In this document: positions 12,892 through 20,099 of the stretch, in pieces
How positions within the stretch are numbered: the first letter of the stretch is position 1
How the letters are laid out: each line of letters begins with the position of its first letter
Source: a virus
IMG/VR virus record: IMGVR_UViG_3300009686_000014
Coordinates: 1 to 29,755 of that record
Direction: 5' to 3' (one strand)
DNA: 29,755 nt
Made by a program: the position numbers and the translations under genes
The notes under the pieces: model-generated
The model's database searches: none
Told to the model about the DNA's origin: nothing
The model's input: the letters and a program-made list of their open reading frames with translations, nothing else

Positions 12892-13385
12892 TAGGAATAG
12901 TAGCAACAACACAAGACGGTTTAATAGGAGATAGCCAATCTCCCAACGGGTTACCTTGGCGACTTAAAAAAGATTTACAATTTTTTAAAGCTGCTACAAA
13001 AGGAAAGGTCGTTATTGTAGGCTCAAATACTTTTAAAACACTACCAACACTACCTGGCAGAACTATTGTTGTTCTAACCAGGAACGGTGAAGAATTGGAG
13101 GGTATGCAGCCGCATATTGTAGTAAATGATTTAGAAGGGTTGAGACCATACATACTAGACGAAAAAGTGAATTTGGTTATTGGTGGCGCGACAATATACA
13201 AATTATTAATGCCGTTCTGTGACCATTTTCTAGTAACAGAAGTCTTTGGAAATTTTGAAGGAGATATTTGTTTTTCAATAGAAGATTTAGAAGAAAACTT
13301 TGAAATTGTTAAATACACCCCAGAGGTTGACGAGTCGGGAGTACCTCTAATATTTAAATTTTATAGAAAGAGGAAGGTTAGATAA
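12885..13385 (+). CDS. folA: dihydrofolate reductase, 166 aa
   Basis: Reduces dihydrofolate to tetrahydrofolate with NADPH, supporting thymidylate synthesis during infection. Visible family hallmarks are the N-terminal VGIVATTQDGLIGD, the GLPWRLKKDLQFFK helix with the substrate-binding acidic residue, TKGKVVIVGSNTF, LPGRTIVVLTR, and the NADPH-binding VIGGATIYKLLMP. The length is normal for bacterial DHFR (about 160). No thymidylate synthase is present in this window, so it may lie elsewhere in the genome. The ATG overlaps the previous gene's end, and AGGGAGGTAAG provides the ribosome site. Confidence 0.95.
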   Translation: MLVGIVATTQDGLIGDSQSPNGLPWRLKKDLQFFKAATKGKVVIVGSNTFKTLPTLPGRTIVVLTRNGEELEGMQPHIVVNDLEGLRPYILDEKVNLVIGGATIYKLLMPFCDHFLVTEVFGNFEGDICFSIEDLEENFEIVKYTPEVDESGVPLIFKFYRKRKVR

Positions 13386-13386
13386 T

Positions 13387-13728
13387 ATGGGATATATATC
13401 AGATAGGACAACAATACGGCCACACACTCACGAAATGTATTATGACGAGAATCAGAATATCAAAATAAGTTACCCCGGGATATCTATAGGTAAAATCTGG
13501 GGAGAAAGCATTGCAACTGAAAAGCCTAAAATAAAACTAGGAGTAAAAAGAGTTCTTTTCCACTACCCCTCAACAATAGTCTATTGGGAAGACGGGACAA
13601 AAACTGTAGTAAGTGTTCAACATGGAGAAGCTTTTGATGAAGAAAAAGGTTTCGCTATGGCGGCCTTAAAGAAACTATTAGGGAATGAAGGAAATTATTA
13701 TAACGAAATAAAAAAGTGGGTAAAATAG
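13387..13728 (+). CDS. phage protein with TIVYWxDGTKTVV motif, 113 aa
   Basis: The C-terminal half carries YPSTIVYWEDGTKTVVSVQ, GEAFDEEKGFAMAALKKLLG and NEGNYYNEIKKW. This block is shared by a very common group of unnamed phage proteins. It is clearly paralogous to the protein encoded immediately downstream at 13729. The N-terminal half differs between them. Compact alpha/beta, no enzyme motif. Function unknown. Confidence 0.85.
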   Translation: MGYISDRTTIRPHTHEMYYDENQNIKISYPGISIGKIWGESIATEKPKIKLGVKRVLFHYPSTIVYWEDGTKTVVSVQHGEAFDEEKGFAMAALKKLLGNEGNYYNEIKKWVK

Positions 13729-14187
13729 ATGAACGATATTAAAATGGAAGTTATTGTAAACTATGAAGATCCTCTTCGCAAAATTCCCCAAACTTTTATC
13801 ACAAAGGGGTACGGCGACTTATATCTAACCCCTCGTAGCTCTTCTCGCCCAAGAGAAGACTTAACGCTACATGTTAACACAAGAATGTTAACTCAACCAG
13901 ATGGGAGCGTTTATAAAATAACCCCTGGAGAAGTAAGACCTGTTACTTCTTTGATAGAAAGAGTTCTTTTCTATAACCCTGCGACAATAGTTTATTGGAA
14001 GGACGGTACTAAAACTGTAGTGAAAACTCAGGATGGGGAAGTCTTTGACAAAGAGAAAGGTCTTGCTATGGCTATTGCGAAAAAAGTTCTGGGAAATGAA
14101 GGAAATTATTACGAAACCTTTAAAAAATATACGTCAGAAGACATTGAAAAAGACACTCAGAATGAAGATTCGGATTACTGTATTTAA
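13729..14187 (+). CDS. phage protein with TIVYWxDGTKTVV motif, 152 aa (tandem paralogue)
   Basis: The ATG follows the upstream stop codon directly (TAG then ATG). The C-terminal half repeats the neighbour's block: NPATIVYWKDGTKTVVKTQ, GEVFDKEKGLAMAIAKKVLG, NEGNYYETFKKY. The pair probably arose by tandem duplication. The N-terminal 80 residues (EDPLRKIPQTFITKGYGDLY) are unrelated and may give a separate specificity. The acidic tail ends SDYCI. It is the last gene of the P5 operon. Confidence 0.85.
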   Translation: MNDIKMEVIVNYEDPLRKIPQTFITKGYGDLYLTPRSSSRPREDLTLHVNTRMLTQPDGSVYKITPGEVRPVTSLIERVLFYNPATIVYWKDGTKTVVKTQDGEVFDKEKGLAMAIAKKVLGNEGNYYETFKKYTSEDIEKDTQNEDSDYCI

Positions 14188-14195
14188 CTTTATCT

Positions 14196-14219
14196 AGGGA
14201 GAATAAATTTCTCCCTTTT
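14196..14219 (+). terminator. intrinsic terminator
   Basis: AGGGAGAA pairs with TTCTCCCT around TAAAT, followed by TTTT. It closes the ligase/DHFR operon just before promoter P6. Confidence 0.85.
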
Positions 14220-14223
14220 AAAT

Positions 14224-14252
14224 TTGACTTAAATTCGAATGTGTGATATAAT
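14224..14252 (+). promoter_or_regulatory. sigma-A-type promoter P6
   Basis: TTGACT (14224-14229), 17 bp, TATAAT (14247-14252), context TGTGATATAATAAGATATAAGG. It drives the topoisomerase operon. Confidence 0.92.
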
Positions 14253-14279
14253 AAGATATAAGGAAAAAGGAGGTAGATT

Positions 14280-16064
14280 ATGCAATATAATGAAGATTCT
14301 ATACAGACACTTGAACCACTTGAAGCCATTCGTTTAAAACTTGGTATGTATGTTGGTTCGGCAGATAATAACGCAGTTCATCATATCGTAAAAGAACTTT
14401 TGTCAAATGCGATTGATGAATTTTTAGCGGGTTATGGTAAAAAAATAAGCATAACTATTAAAGAAAACAACTCTATAGACATTCGAGATCATGGTAGAGG
14501 TATCCCTCTGGAGAAGGTAGAGGATGTTTTCACTAAAACTCATACAAGTGGGAAATTTAAAAAAGAAGGAGAGTCTGCTTATGGTGCGTCTGGAGGTCTG
14601 AACGGAATCGGAGCAAAGACCGCAACAGCTACTGGAAATCTTAGAGTAGAGTCTTGCGTTAAAGGCCAAGGAATCGCGGTGGGTGTATATACATACCAGA
14701 CAAAATCCACTTTGATAGACAGGAAAAATAAGGGCGAGTTTCCAGGAACAAGAGTAATATGGACTCCAGATAATGGCGTCTTCGAAGACAATACTATCAA
14801 TTTTGATAAAGTATTTGATCTTGTTCAAATACTCTCATACGCGACTCCGGGGCTTGTTTTTGAAATTAACCATAATGAGAAAACATACGTCATTGAATCG
14901 GGAGGGATTGAGGACTTTTTAACAGATAGTCTGAGCAAAGAGAAAATGTTTTCCCCTCTAATGTGTTTCAAAGCATCCGATGATATACTAAGCGTAGAAG
15001 GCGCAATGGTCTGGACAAAAGAAAGACCGGTAGAACTATCTTTAGTTAATCTTATACCAACTTCAGACCATGGAACGCATGTAACTGCGCTTAAAACTAC
15101 TTTAACCAGAGAACTTAATAAGATGTTGAACTCTGATTTAAAAGGTGATGAGATAAGATCCGGTTGGAGTTTTGCGCTATCTGTGAAAACATTAGACGAG
15201 CCAGTATTCAAAGGCCAATCGAAAGATACTTTAAACATGCCGACAATTAACGCGCCTTTGTCTGCGATGCTTAGAGAAAGTTTTGGAGAGTTACTAAAAG
15301 AACATAAAGACTTTTTTGAAAAGCTCCAAACAATAGTAGCGAAGATGAGAGAGAAGGACGAAGCAATTGCTCAGGTTCGGGAAGTTTTGACAAAGACAAA
15401 GTCTAAATCTAATCCAATACCTAAGAAACTTAAAATGGCTCTTAATAAAACTGGCGCGGAATTGTTCCTTACCGAAGGAGATGGTGCTAGTGGTTCCCTG
15501 ATTCAAACAAGGGATCCAAAGAAACATGCTATCATGTCTTTGCGAGGTAAGCCAATTAATGTTATGAAGCATGAGCTTACGAAGGTTCTTAAGAATCAAG
15601 AAATTCAGGATATGATTATTGCACTAGGCGGGTTTGGAGAAGATTTTAAACCTAGTAAACTAGCCTATGATAAAATTATTCTTGCTTCTGATGCTGATAG
15701 TGACGGAGCACATATTCAAAACTTGCTTCTTGCTTTCTTGTATAGCTTCTACCCACAGTTAATTGAAGCGGGTAAGATTTATATTGTAAAAACACCTTTG
15801 TATATAATCAAAAGAGGAGTGAAGGTTCATTACGTTTTCTCAGAGAGCGAAATGACTAATTTCAAAACGCAGAAGTCAGATACAATAAGCCGTCTAAAAG
15901 GTCTTGGAGAAATTGATAAAACCTTTATGGCTGACTTTATGTTCAATGAAAAGACACGAATCTTAGAGCAAGTAGTTATGGAAGATAAAGAAAAGACTTT
16001 TGAGATACTAGAGCAGATACTTGGAGACGACCCAATGGAAAGAAAAGAGATTCTTTTTGGATAA
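14280..16064 (+). CDS. type II topoisomerase ATPase subunit (GyrB/ParE-like), 594 aa
   Basis: The ATPase/TOPRIM subunit of a two-part type II topoisomerase that changes DNA supercoiling or unlinks replicated DNA. The N-terminal GHKL ATPase shows SNAIDEFLAG (about 42-51), DHGRGIP and GLNGIGAKTA. The transducer region follows. The TOPRIM domain has Glu399 in TEGDGASG and the DxDxD magnesium site at Asp471, Asp473 and Asp475 (ASDADSDGAH). GyrB/ParE proteins are usually 630-800 aa, so this is slightly compact. It is paired with the subunit at 16074, nine bases downstream. The ribosome site is AAAGGAGGTAGATT. Confidence 0.95.
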   Translation: MQYNEDSIQTLEPLEAIRLKLGMYVGSADNNAVHHIVKELLSNAIDEFLAGYGKKISITIKENNSIDIRDHGRGIPLEKVEDVFTKTHTSGKFKKEGESAYGASGGLNGIGAKTATATGNLRVESCVKGQGIAVGVYTYQTKSTLIDRKNKGEFPGTRVIWTPDNGVFEDNTINFDKVFDLVQILSYATPGLVFEINHNEKTYVIESGGIEDFLTDSLSKEKMFSPLMCFKASDDILSVEGAMVWTKERPVELSLVNLIPTSDHGTHVTALKTTLTRELNKMLNSDLKGDEIRSGWSFALSVKTLDEPVFKGQSKDTLNMPTINAPLSAMLRESFGELLKEHKDFFEKLQTIVAKMREKDEAIAQVREVLTKTKSKSNPIPKKLKMALNKTGAELFLTEGDGASGSLIQTRDPKKHAIMSLRGKPINVMKHELTKVLKNQEIQDMIIALGGFGEDFKPSKLAYDKIILASDADSDGAHIQNLLLAFLYSFYPQLIEAGKIYIVKTPLYIIKRGVKVHYVFSESEMTNFKTQKSDTISRLKGLGEIDKTFMADFMFNEKTRILEQVVMEDKEKTFEILEQILGDDPMERKEILFG

Positions 16065-16073
16065 GGAGGGCTT

Positions 16074-18023
16074 ATGAATTTAAATTTAGAAAACAAACTA
16101 TTAGAGAACTTTACAGAATATGCTGATTATGTGAATAACGAAAGAGCTATTACACATTATTATGACGGCCTCAAACCTGTGCTACGAAGAATCTTATTTA
16201 CAATGTATCAAATGGGGCTGACCCCTGATAAGCAAACTAAGAAGTGCGCTACAATCGTGGGAAAAACACTTGAGTTTCATCCTCATGGAGATAGCGGAGT
16301 ATACAATGCTCTAGTAAGAGCGACTCAAGACTTCTCTTTATTAATTCCGGTTCTCACAGGTATGGGTAACTTCGGAAGTTTAGACATGGGTCCTGCGGCG
16401 ATGAGGTATCCTGAAGCTAAGATTTCTCCTTTTGGAATGAGTCTTGTATCTGGTTTAAAAGATAAGATTGTTCCTATGGTGCCAAACTATGACGGAACGA
16501 TAGAGGAGCCAGCTTTTCTTCCTGTTCCTTTTCCACATCTTTTAGTTAATGGAACATCAGGTATCGGAGTAGGAATGGCATCTTCAATGCCCTCTCATAA
16601 CCTATCGGACGTGATAGATATGATTTCGTATTTCATTCTCAACCCTGAAGCTTCGACTTCAGATTTGGTTGACCAATTGAAGGGGCCAGATTTTAGCTCT
16701 GGGTGTGATATTGTTAACAAGGAAGACTTCAAAGAAATCTACTCAAAAGGTTCGGGGAGTTTTAAAATGAGAGCTAAGTTCTCTATAAAGGGTTCCCAAA
16801 TAACAGCGACCAATTTACCATACAAAATAAGTGGCGCGAAGATTCTAGAACAATTGAATAATGCTCAAGATAGAGGTGAATGTGGATTTGTCAAAGAGGT
16901 AATGGACTTAGACGAATCTGTTCTTATTGACATATCTACAAAAGATACAGAAATGGCAATTCGAGAGTTATGTAGAGTTTCTGATTTAGAGAAAAGTTTT
17001 TCATTAGACTTCTCCGTGGTTTTGGATACTCCAAGAAGGGTTAACCTAAAAGACTATACAGACGCTTGGGTAAGGACGCACAAATCTCTGAATAGACAAA
17101 GATTGATTCAGGAGAAAGAGAAGGCTGCCGCAAGGCTCCATATCTTAAAGGGATTTTTTAAAGCTATTGAGATGATGGATTATGTCATTAGAACCATTAG
17201 AGAAAGCGATGATAGAAGTGCGGCTAAAAAAGCTTTGGTCGAGTTACTTGGCTTTAGCTCGCTGCAAGCAGATGCGATTCTTGATATGAGGTTATCAAAA
17301 CTGACTAAGTTGAACAATATCACTCTAGAGAAAGAAGCAACAGAGCTAGAGCAGGAGATAAAAGATCTAACCGCCCTATTAGAGGACGCAGGTAAGTTTA
17401 ATGATTTTCTTGTAGAGAGTATGAATAAACATAAGAAGATGGCGGCTCCAAGAAAAAGTGCTTTAGTTCAGAAGATTTTTGCTAAAGTTGCTAAACAAAC
17501 TGATACGAACTTTAATATAACTTTTATGAGAAACAAAAACAAAATCCTCATTGCGGAGGGGTTCTCATCTAAAAGTATTAATGGGGATAGCAAGTCTCCT
17601 ATATACATTCTACATTCAGACAGTGTAACTCCTGTTAGGAACGCAAAAGAGACTGTCATTGCCGATGTTTGGGAGGTTCTAGACTCTAAAGCTCTTTACA
17701 CCCTTCACTTTAGCGAAGATGGATATGTAAAGAAAACTAAGGCTGCTGATTTGAAAACGAGTAGAAAAGCTATCGTTGCGAAGCAAACTAAAGTAGTATC
17801 GGTCTTGATCACAGACAAAGAACAAGATAAGGATTTATACGCACTACTTACCCTTAATAACGGAAAGCAAATTCAGTTCAACACTGATGATATTAATCCT
17901 ACCGGTAGAAATACCAGAGGAGTCATTGCGGTTAAACTTGAAGAGGGAGAGAAGGTTACCGAAGTTATTTGGACTAGCAAGGTTAACGATGTGCAAGTTG
18001 GAAGAAATAAGAAAATTAAGTAA
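16074..18023 (+). CDS. type II topoisomerase DNA-cutting subunit (GyrA/ParC-like), 649 aa
   Basis: The breakage-reunion partner of the upstream GyrB/ParE-like subunit. The winged-helix region contains RAITHYYDGLKPVLRRIL, the quinolone-region-like segment HPHGDSGVYNALVRATQDF, GNFGSLDMGPAAMRYPEA with catalytic Tyr112, and NGTSGIGVGM further on. Coiled-coil and C-gate helices follow (KLTKLNNITLEKEATELEQE). A C-terminal part of about 150 residues could form a reduced beta-pinwheel. No GyrA-box (QRRGGKG) is visible, so topoisomerase IV-like decatenation or relaxation is more likely than gyrase supercoiling. The start follows AAGGAGGGCTT. Confidence 0.94.
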   Translation: MNLNLENKLLENFTEYADYVNNERAITHYYDGLKPVLRRILFTMYQMGLTPDKQTKKCATIVGKTLEFHPHGDSGVYNALVRATQDFSLLIPVLTGMGNFGSLDMGPAAMRYPEAKISPFGMSLVSGLKDKIVPMVPNYDGTIEEPAFLPVPFPHLLVNGTSGIGVGMASSMPSHNLSDVIDMISYFILNPEASTSDLVDQLKGPDFSSGCDIVNKEDFKEIYSKGSGSFKMRAKFSIKGSQITATNLPYKISGAKILEQLNNAQDRGECGFVKEVMDLDESVLIDISTKDTEMAIRELCRVSDLEKSFSLDFSVVLDTPRRVNLKDYTDAWVRTHKSLNRQRLIQEKEKAAARLHILKGFFKAIEMMDYVIRTIRESDDRSAAKKALVELLGFSSLQADAILDMRLSKLTKLNNITLEKEATELEQEIKDLTALLEDAGKFNDFLVESMNKHKKMAAPRKSALVQKIFAKVAKQTDTNFNITFMRNKNKILIAEGFSSKSINGDSKSPIYILHSDSVTPVRNAKETVIADVWEVLDSKALYTLHFSEDGYVKKTKAADLKTSRKAIVAKQTKVVSVLITDKEQDKDLYALLTLNNGKQIQFNTDDINPTGRNTRGVIAVKLEEGEKVTEVIWTSKVNDVQVGRNKKIK

Positions 18024-18030
18024 CTAAAAT

Positions 18031-18059
18031 TTGACCAACCTCTAAAATCGTGGTATAAT
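18031..18059 (+). promoter_or_regulatory. sigma-A-type promoter P7
   Basis: TTGACC (18031-18036), 17 bp, TATAAT (18054-18059), context GTGGTATAATTAATACATAGG. It is the first of two tandem promoters upstream of the RNA array, with its -35 box seven bases after the topoisomerase stop. Confidence 0.9.
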
Positions 18060-18095
18060 TAATACATAGGAAAAACAAAAGAAAAAAATTCTTCC

Positions 18096-18117
18096 AACTT
18101 ATTTCAGAAAATGAGTT
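18096..18117 (+). other. 9-bp hairpin between promoters P7 and P8
   Basis: AACTTATTT pairs with AAATGAGTT (one G-U) around CAGA. It lies in the short leader transcribed from P7 and ends a few bases before the P8 -35 box. It contains TGAG but lacks the RCAGCAA motif of the four array units. It may be an attenuator or a further small RNA. Confidence 0.5.
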
Positions 18118-18125
18118 AGAAAAAT

Positions 18126-18154
18126 TTGACTCTCACCTAAAATCATGGTATAAT
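18126..18154 (+). promoter_or_regulatory. sigma-A-type promoter P8 (RNA array and DUF2828 gene)
   Basis: TTGACT (18126-18131), 17 bp, TATAAT (18149-18154), context CATGGTATAATATATATATAGG. The predicted start is near 18161, about 20 bases before the first array hairpin, so this promoter makes the array and, by readthrough, the DUF2828 mRNA. Confidence 0.92.
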
Positions 18155-18181
18155 ATATATATAGGAAAAAGAAATAAATAT

Positions 18182-18236
18182 TGAGTGCTTACAGCAAACA
18201 ATTAATATTTAATTTGATAAATAATAAAAGCACTCA
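18182..18236 (+). ncRNA. array RNA unit E1 (Y-RNA-like hairpin)
   Basis: The outer stem TGAGTGC/GCACTCA (7 bp, plus a TT/AA extension) is followed on the 5' side by TT and ACAGCAA (18191-18197). An inner AU-rich stem TTAATATTTA/TAAATAATAA pairs 9 of 10 positions around ATTTGA. The 3' flank CCTTTTTCTTT is T-rich and could partly terminate transcription. It shares its layout with E2-E4. Confidence 0.82.
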
Positions 18237-18248
18237 CCTTTTTCTTTA

Positions 18249-18306
18249 TGAGTACGGACAGCAATAAAATTTTAAAAGCAAGATATGTTTAAAATAAACG
18301 TACTCA
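18249..18306 (+). ncRNA. array RNA unit E2 (Y-RNA-like hairpin)
   Basis: The outer stem TGAGTACG/CGTACTCA is followed by ACAGCAA (18258-18264), two bases after the common 7-bp stem. The inner stem ATTTTAAA/TTTAAAAT is perfect, with loop AGCAAGATATG. Compared with E1 the middle stem bases change on both sides (TG/CA to TA/TA), keeping the pairing. Confidence 0.82.
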
Positions 18307-18310
18307 GTTT

Positions 18311-18394
18311 TGAGCGCACGCAGCAATACAAAAATCGCTGGTTAATAGCCTGCTACAAATGAGATAGTTACGTACTATACTAATCCAGCGCTCA
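18311..18394 (+). ncRNA. array RNA unit E3 (longest, branched)
   Basis: The outer stem TGAGCGC/GCGCTCA is followed by AC and GCAGCAA (18320-18326). At 84 nt it is the longest unit. Inside, TGGTTA can pair with TAATCCA (one bulge), and ATAGT/ACTAT forms a further hairpin. A competing stem CGCTGG/CCAGCG would use part of the outer 3' strand, so two exclusive folds are possible. Confidence 0.8.
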
Positions 18395-18437
18395 GTATCA
18401 ACTAATCAACTAATAATAATAATAATCCCGGGAGGGT
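18395..18437 (+). other. E3-E4 spacer with AAT microsatellite
   Basis: Between E3 and E4 lie two copies of ATCAACTA and a run of AAT triplets followed by CCCGGGAGGG. No ORF or stable hairpin is obvious. It may be a flexible linker between RNA units. Confidence 0.5.
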
Positions 18438-18487
18438 TGAGCACACGCAGCAACCAAATTGTTATCAAAACAGCAAAAAGGTGCTCA
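18438..18487 (+). ncRNA. array RNA unit E4, adjacent to the DUF2828 ribosome site
   Basis: The outer stem TGAGCAC/GTGCTCA is followed by AC and GCAGCAA (18447-18453). A small inner stem TTGTT/AACAG is possible. The loop side holds a second ACAGCAA (18470-18476). The 3' strand ends one base before GAAAGGAG, the ribosome site of the next gene, so protein binding here could control translation. Confidence 0.82.
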
Positions 18488-18501
18488 GAAAGGAGAAGTA
18501 A

Positions 18502-19989
18502 ATGCTAAGAGATCTTTTAGAAAACCAAGCCTTTACACAAAACGGAGCAATCTCAAACAGGACAACAGGTTCAAACTTATTAAATTTCTTTGCTACAGCA
18601 GGGTCAGCTCGAAACAAACCTGAACTTGAATTAATTCAGATGTTCGAAAAGGCTTACGCAGACGACCCAATCGCCGCTACAGTATTACTGTTTTACTTCC
18701 GAGATGTCCGAGAAGGACAAGGTGAACGTAGACTTTTCAGAGTGGTTGTAAACCATTTTGCTAAAACTCAACCTTCTATCCTTAAGGGTGTTATGTCCCT
18801 TATCCCAGAATATGGCCGTTGGGATGACATGTATCTATTTGTCGGTACTCCATTGGAGACTGAAGCTTTTCGACTTATGAAAAAGCAGTGGAATGAAGAC
18901 CAAGTGTCTGAATATCCATCGCTATTGGCTAAGTGGTTAAAAGGTACTCGCCCTTCAAGCAAAGAAAGTAACAACCTAATGCATTTAACAGCTAGACACT
19001 TTGGTTTTAGTCTTATTACTTATCAGAAAAGCCTTGCTAGATTAAGAAGAAAGCTAAACATTGTCGAAACTAAAATGGCCGAGGGTAATTGGGATGAAAT
19101 TAATTATTCTCATGTTCCTTCTCATGCGATGAAAACTTACTTTAAGGCGTTCTTAAAGCATGACGGAGAGAGATTTAAAGAGTATTTGGACGCATTAAGT
19201 TCTAAGGACGAAATTGTTGCCCAAAGTGTCAAGATCAATGCTTCGACTCTTTACCCTCACGATGTAGTCTACAAAGCTAGAATGAACCAGTATGGTAGTA
19301 GAGAAGAGAATCAGGTTTACAATGCACAGTGGAAGGCTCTTCCAAAGTTTCCTTTGGAGGACACAATTTCAATTGTCGACGTATCCGGTTCAATGTTCTC
19401 CACTATTGGTGACGGAAAACTAGCAGCAATAGACGTTTCCCTAGCATTAGGAATCTATACTGCGGAGAATCTTAGAGGTGAGTTTAAAGACGCCTTCCTA
19501 ACTTTCTCAGACCGTTGCTCTTTAGAAGTCTTAGTTGGAGACGACTTAACTACTAAAGTAAGAAACCTACAAAGTGCTGAATGGGGAATGACTACAAACA
19601 TTGAAGCCGCATTTAAACTAATCCTAGACACAGCGACTGAAAATAACCTGCTTGATAGTGAAATTCCTAAGAGACTTTTAGTAATCTCTGATATGCAATT
19701 TAACCAAGCATCTAGGAGAGCGACTAACTATAACAATGCAAAAAGAATGTTCGAAGAGGTAGGCTACACCTTCCCTCAACTTATTTTCTGGAATGTTATG
19801 GCAGCGCCTAGTAAGGAGTATCCAATTAAGCAAACCGATAACGCTTTGCTTTTAAGCGGATATAGCCCTGTTATCTTAAAGTATATCTACAAAAATGAAA
19901 TGGTTTCTCCCCTGGAGCTAGTTTATGAAGTAGTCAATGCTGAAAGATATTCCCAGGTAGTGAAAATTTTAGAGAAATTGTATCTCTAA
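18502..19989 (+). CDS. DUF2828 family protein: TROVE/Ro60-like domain plus vWA, 495 aa
   Basis: From memory this matches DUF2828, a family of unknown role with the layout of Ro60 (TROVE helical-repeat ring plus von Willebrand A domain). The N-terminal part (about 20-260) has LLNFFATAGSARNK, LLFYFRDVREGQGERRLFR, LIPEYGRWDDM, SLLAKWLKG and VPSHAMKTYFKAFLKHDGERF. The vWA domain (about 285-495) keeps all metal-site (MIDAS) residues: DVSGSM at 293-298, Thr364/365 in GMTTN, and Asp397 in ISDMQF. Ro60 proteins bind Y RNAs and misfolded RNA and act in RNA surveillance. Here four similar hairpin RNAs fill the 5' leader, so they are its likely RNA partners (inference). The start ATG follows AAAGGAGAAGTAA. 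Confidence 0.88.
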   Translation: MLRDLLENQAFTQNGAISNRTTGSNLLNFFATAGSARNKPELELIQMFEKAYADDPIAATVLLFYFRDVREGQGERRLFRVVVNHFAKTQPSILKGVMSLIPEYGRWDDMYLFVGTPLETEAFRLMKKQWNEDQVSEYPSLLAKWLKGTRPSSKESNNLMHLTARHFGFSLITYQKSLARLRRKLNIVETKMAEGNWDEINYSHVPSHAMKTYFKAFLKHDGERFKEYLDALSSKDEIVAQSVKINASTLYPHDVVYKARMNQYGSREENQVYNAQWKALPKFPLEDTISIVDVSGSMFSTIGDGKLAAIDVSLALGIYTAENLRGEFKDAFLTFSDRCSLEVLVGDDLTTKVRNLQSAEWGMTTNIEAAFKLILDTATENNLLDSEIPKRLLVISDMQFNQASRRATNYNNAKRMFEEVGYTFPQLIFWNVMAAPSKEYPIKQTDNALLLSGYSPVILKYIYKNEMVSPLELVYEVVNAERYSQVVKILEKLYL

Positions 19990-19992
19990 AAT

Positions 19993-20021
19993 TTGACTAC
20001 TACCCAAAATCATGATATAAT
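19993..20021 (+). promoter_or_regulatory. sigma-A-type promoter P9
   Basis: TTGACT (19993-19998), 17 bp, TATAAT (20016-20021), context CATGATATAATATATATAG. Its -35 box begins three bases after the DUF2828 stop. It drives the leader peptide and the tandem HTH gene. Confidence 0.92.
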
Positions 20022-20047
20022 ATATATAGAAGAGAAAAGGAGAGCAA

Positions 20048-20080
20048 ATGCTTTCTAAGGCTCGTCAAAAAATAATTTAA
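20048..20080 (+). CDS. 10-aa leader peptide (MLSKARQKII)
   Basis: A short frame ATG to TAA encodes MLSKARQKII. It has a strong ribosome site (AAGGAG at 20037-20042, 5-base spacing), is the first frame after promoter P9, and lies 19 bases before the next gene start. The ribosome site quality and position suggest it is translated. It may act as a leader controlling translation of the downstream HTH gene. No attenuator hairpin is obvious. Confidence 0.5.
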   Translation: MLSKARQKII

Positions 20081-20099
20081 ATACGAAGGAGAAAAACAC

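Noticed and set aside
14424-15599. Several long minus-strand ORFs inside the topoisomerase gene
   Set aside because: They are shadows of a strongly conserved coding frame; no reverse promoter or ribosome site was found there.
18182-18487. CRISPR array or type III toxin-antitoxin RNA repeat
   Set aside because: The units are not identical repeats with uniform spacers; they are hairpins with varying stems and lengths, and no Cas gene is present. Type III antitoxins are near-identical repeats beside a ToxN-like nuclease, whereas the neighbour here is a 495-aa TROVE/vWA-like protein.
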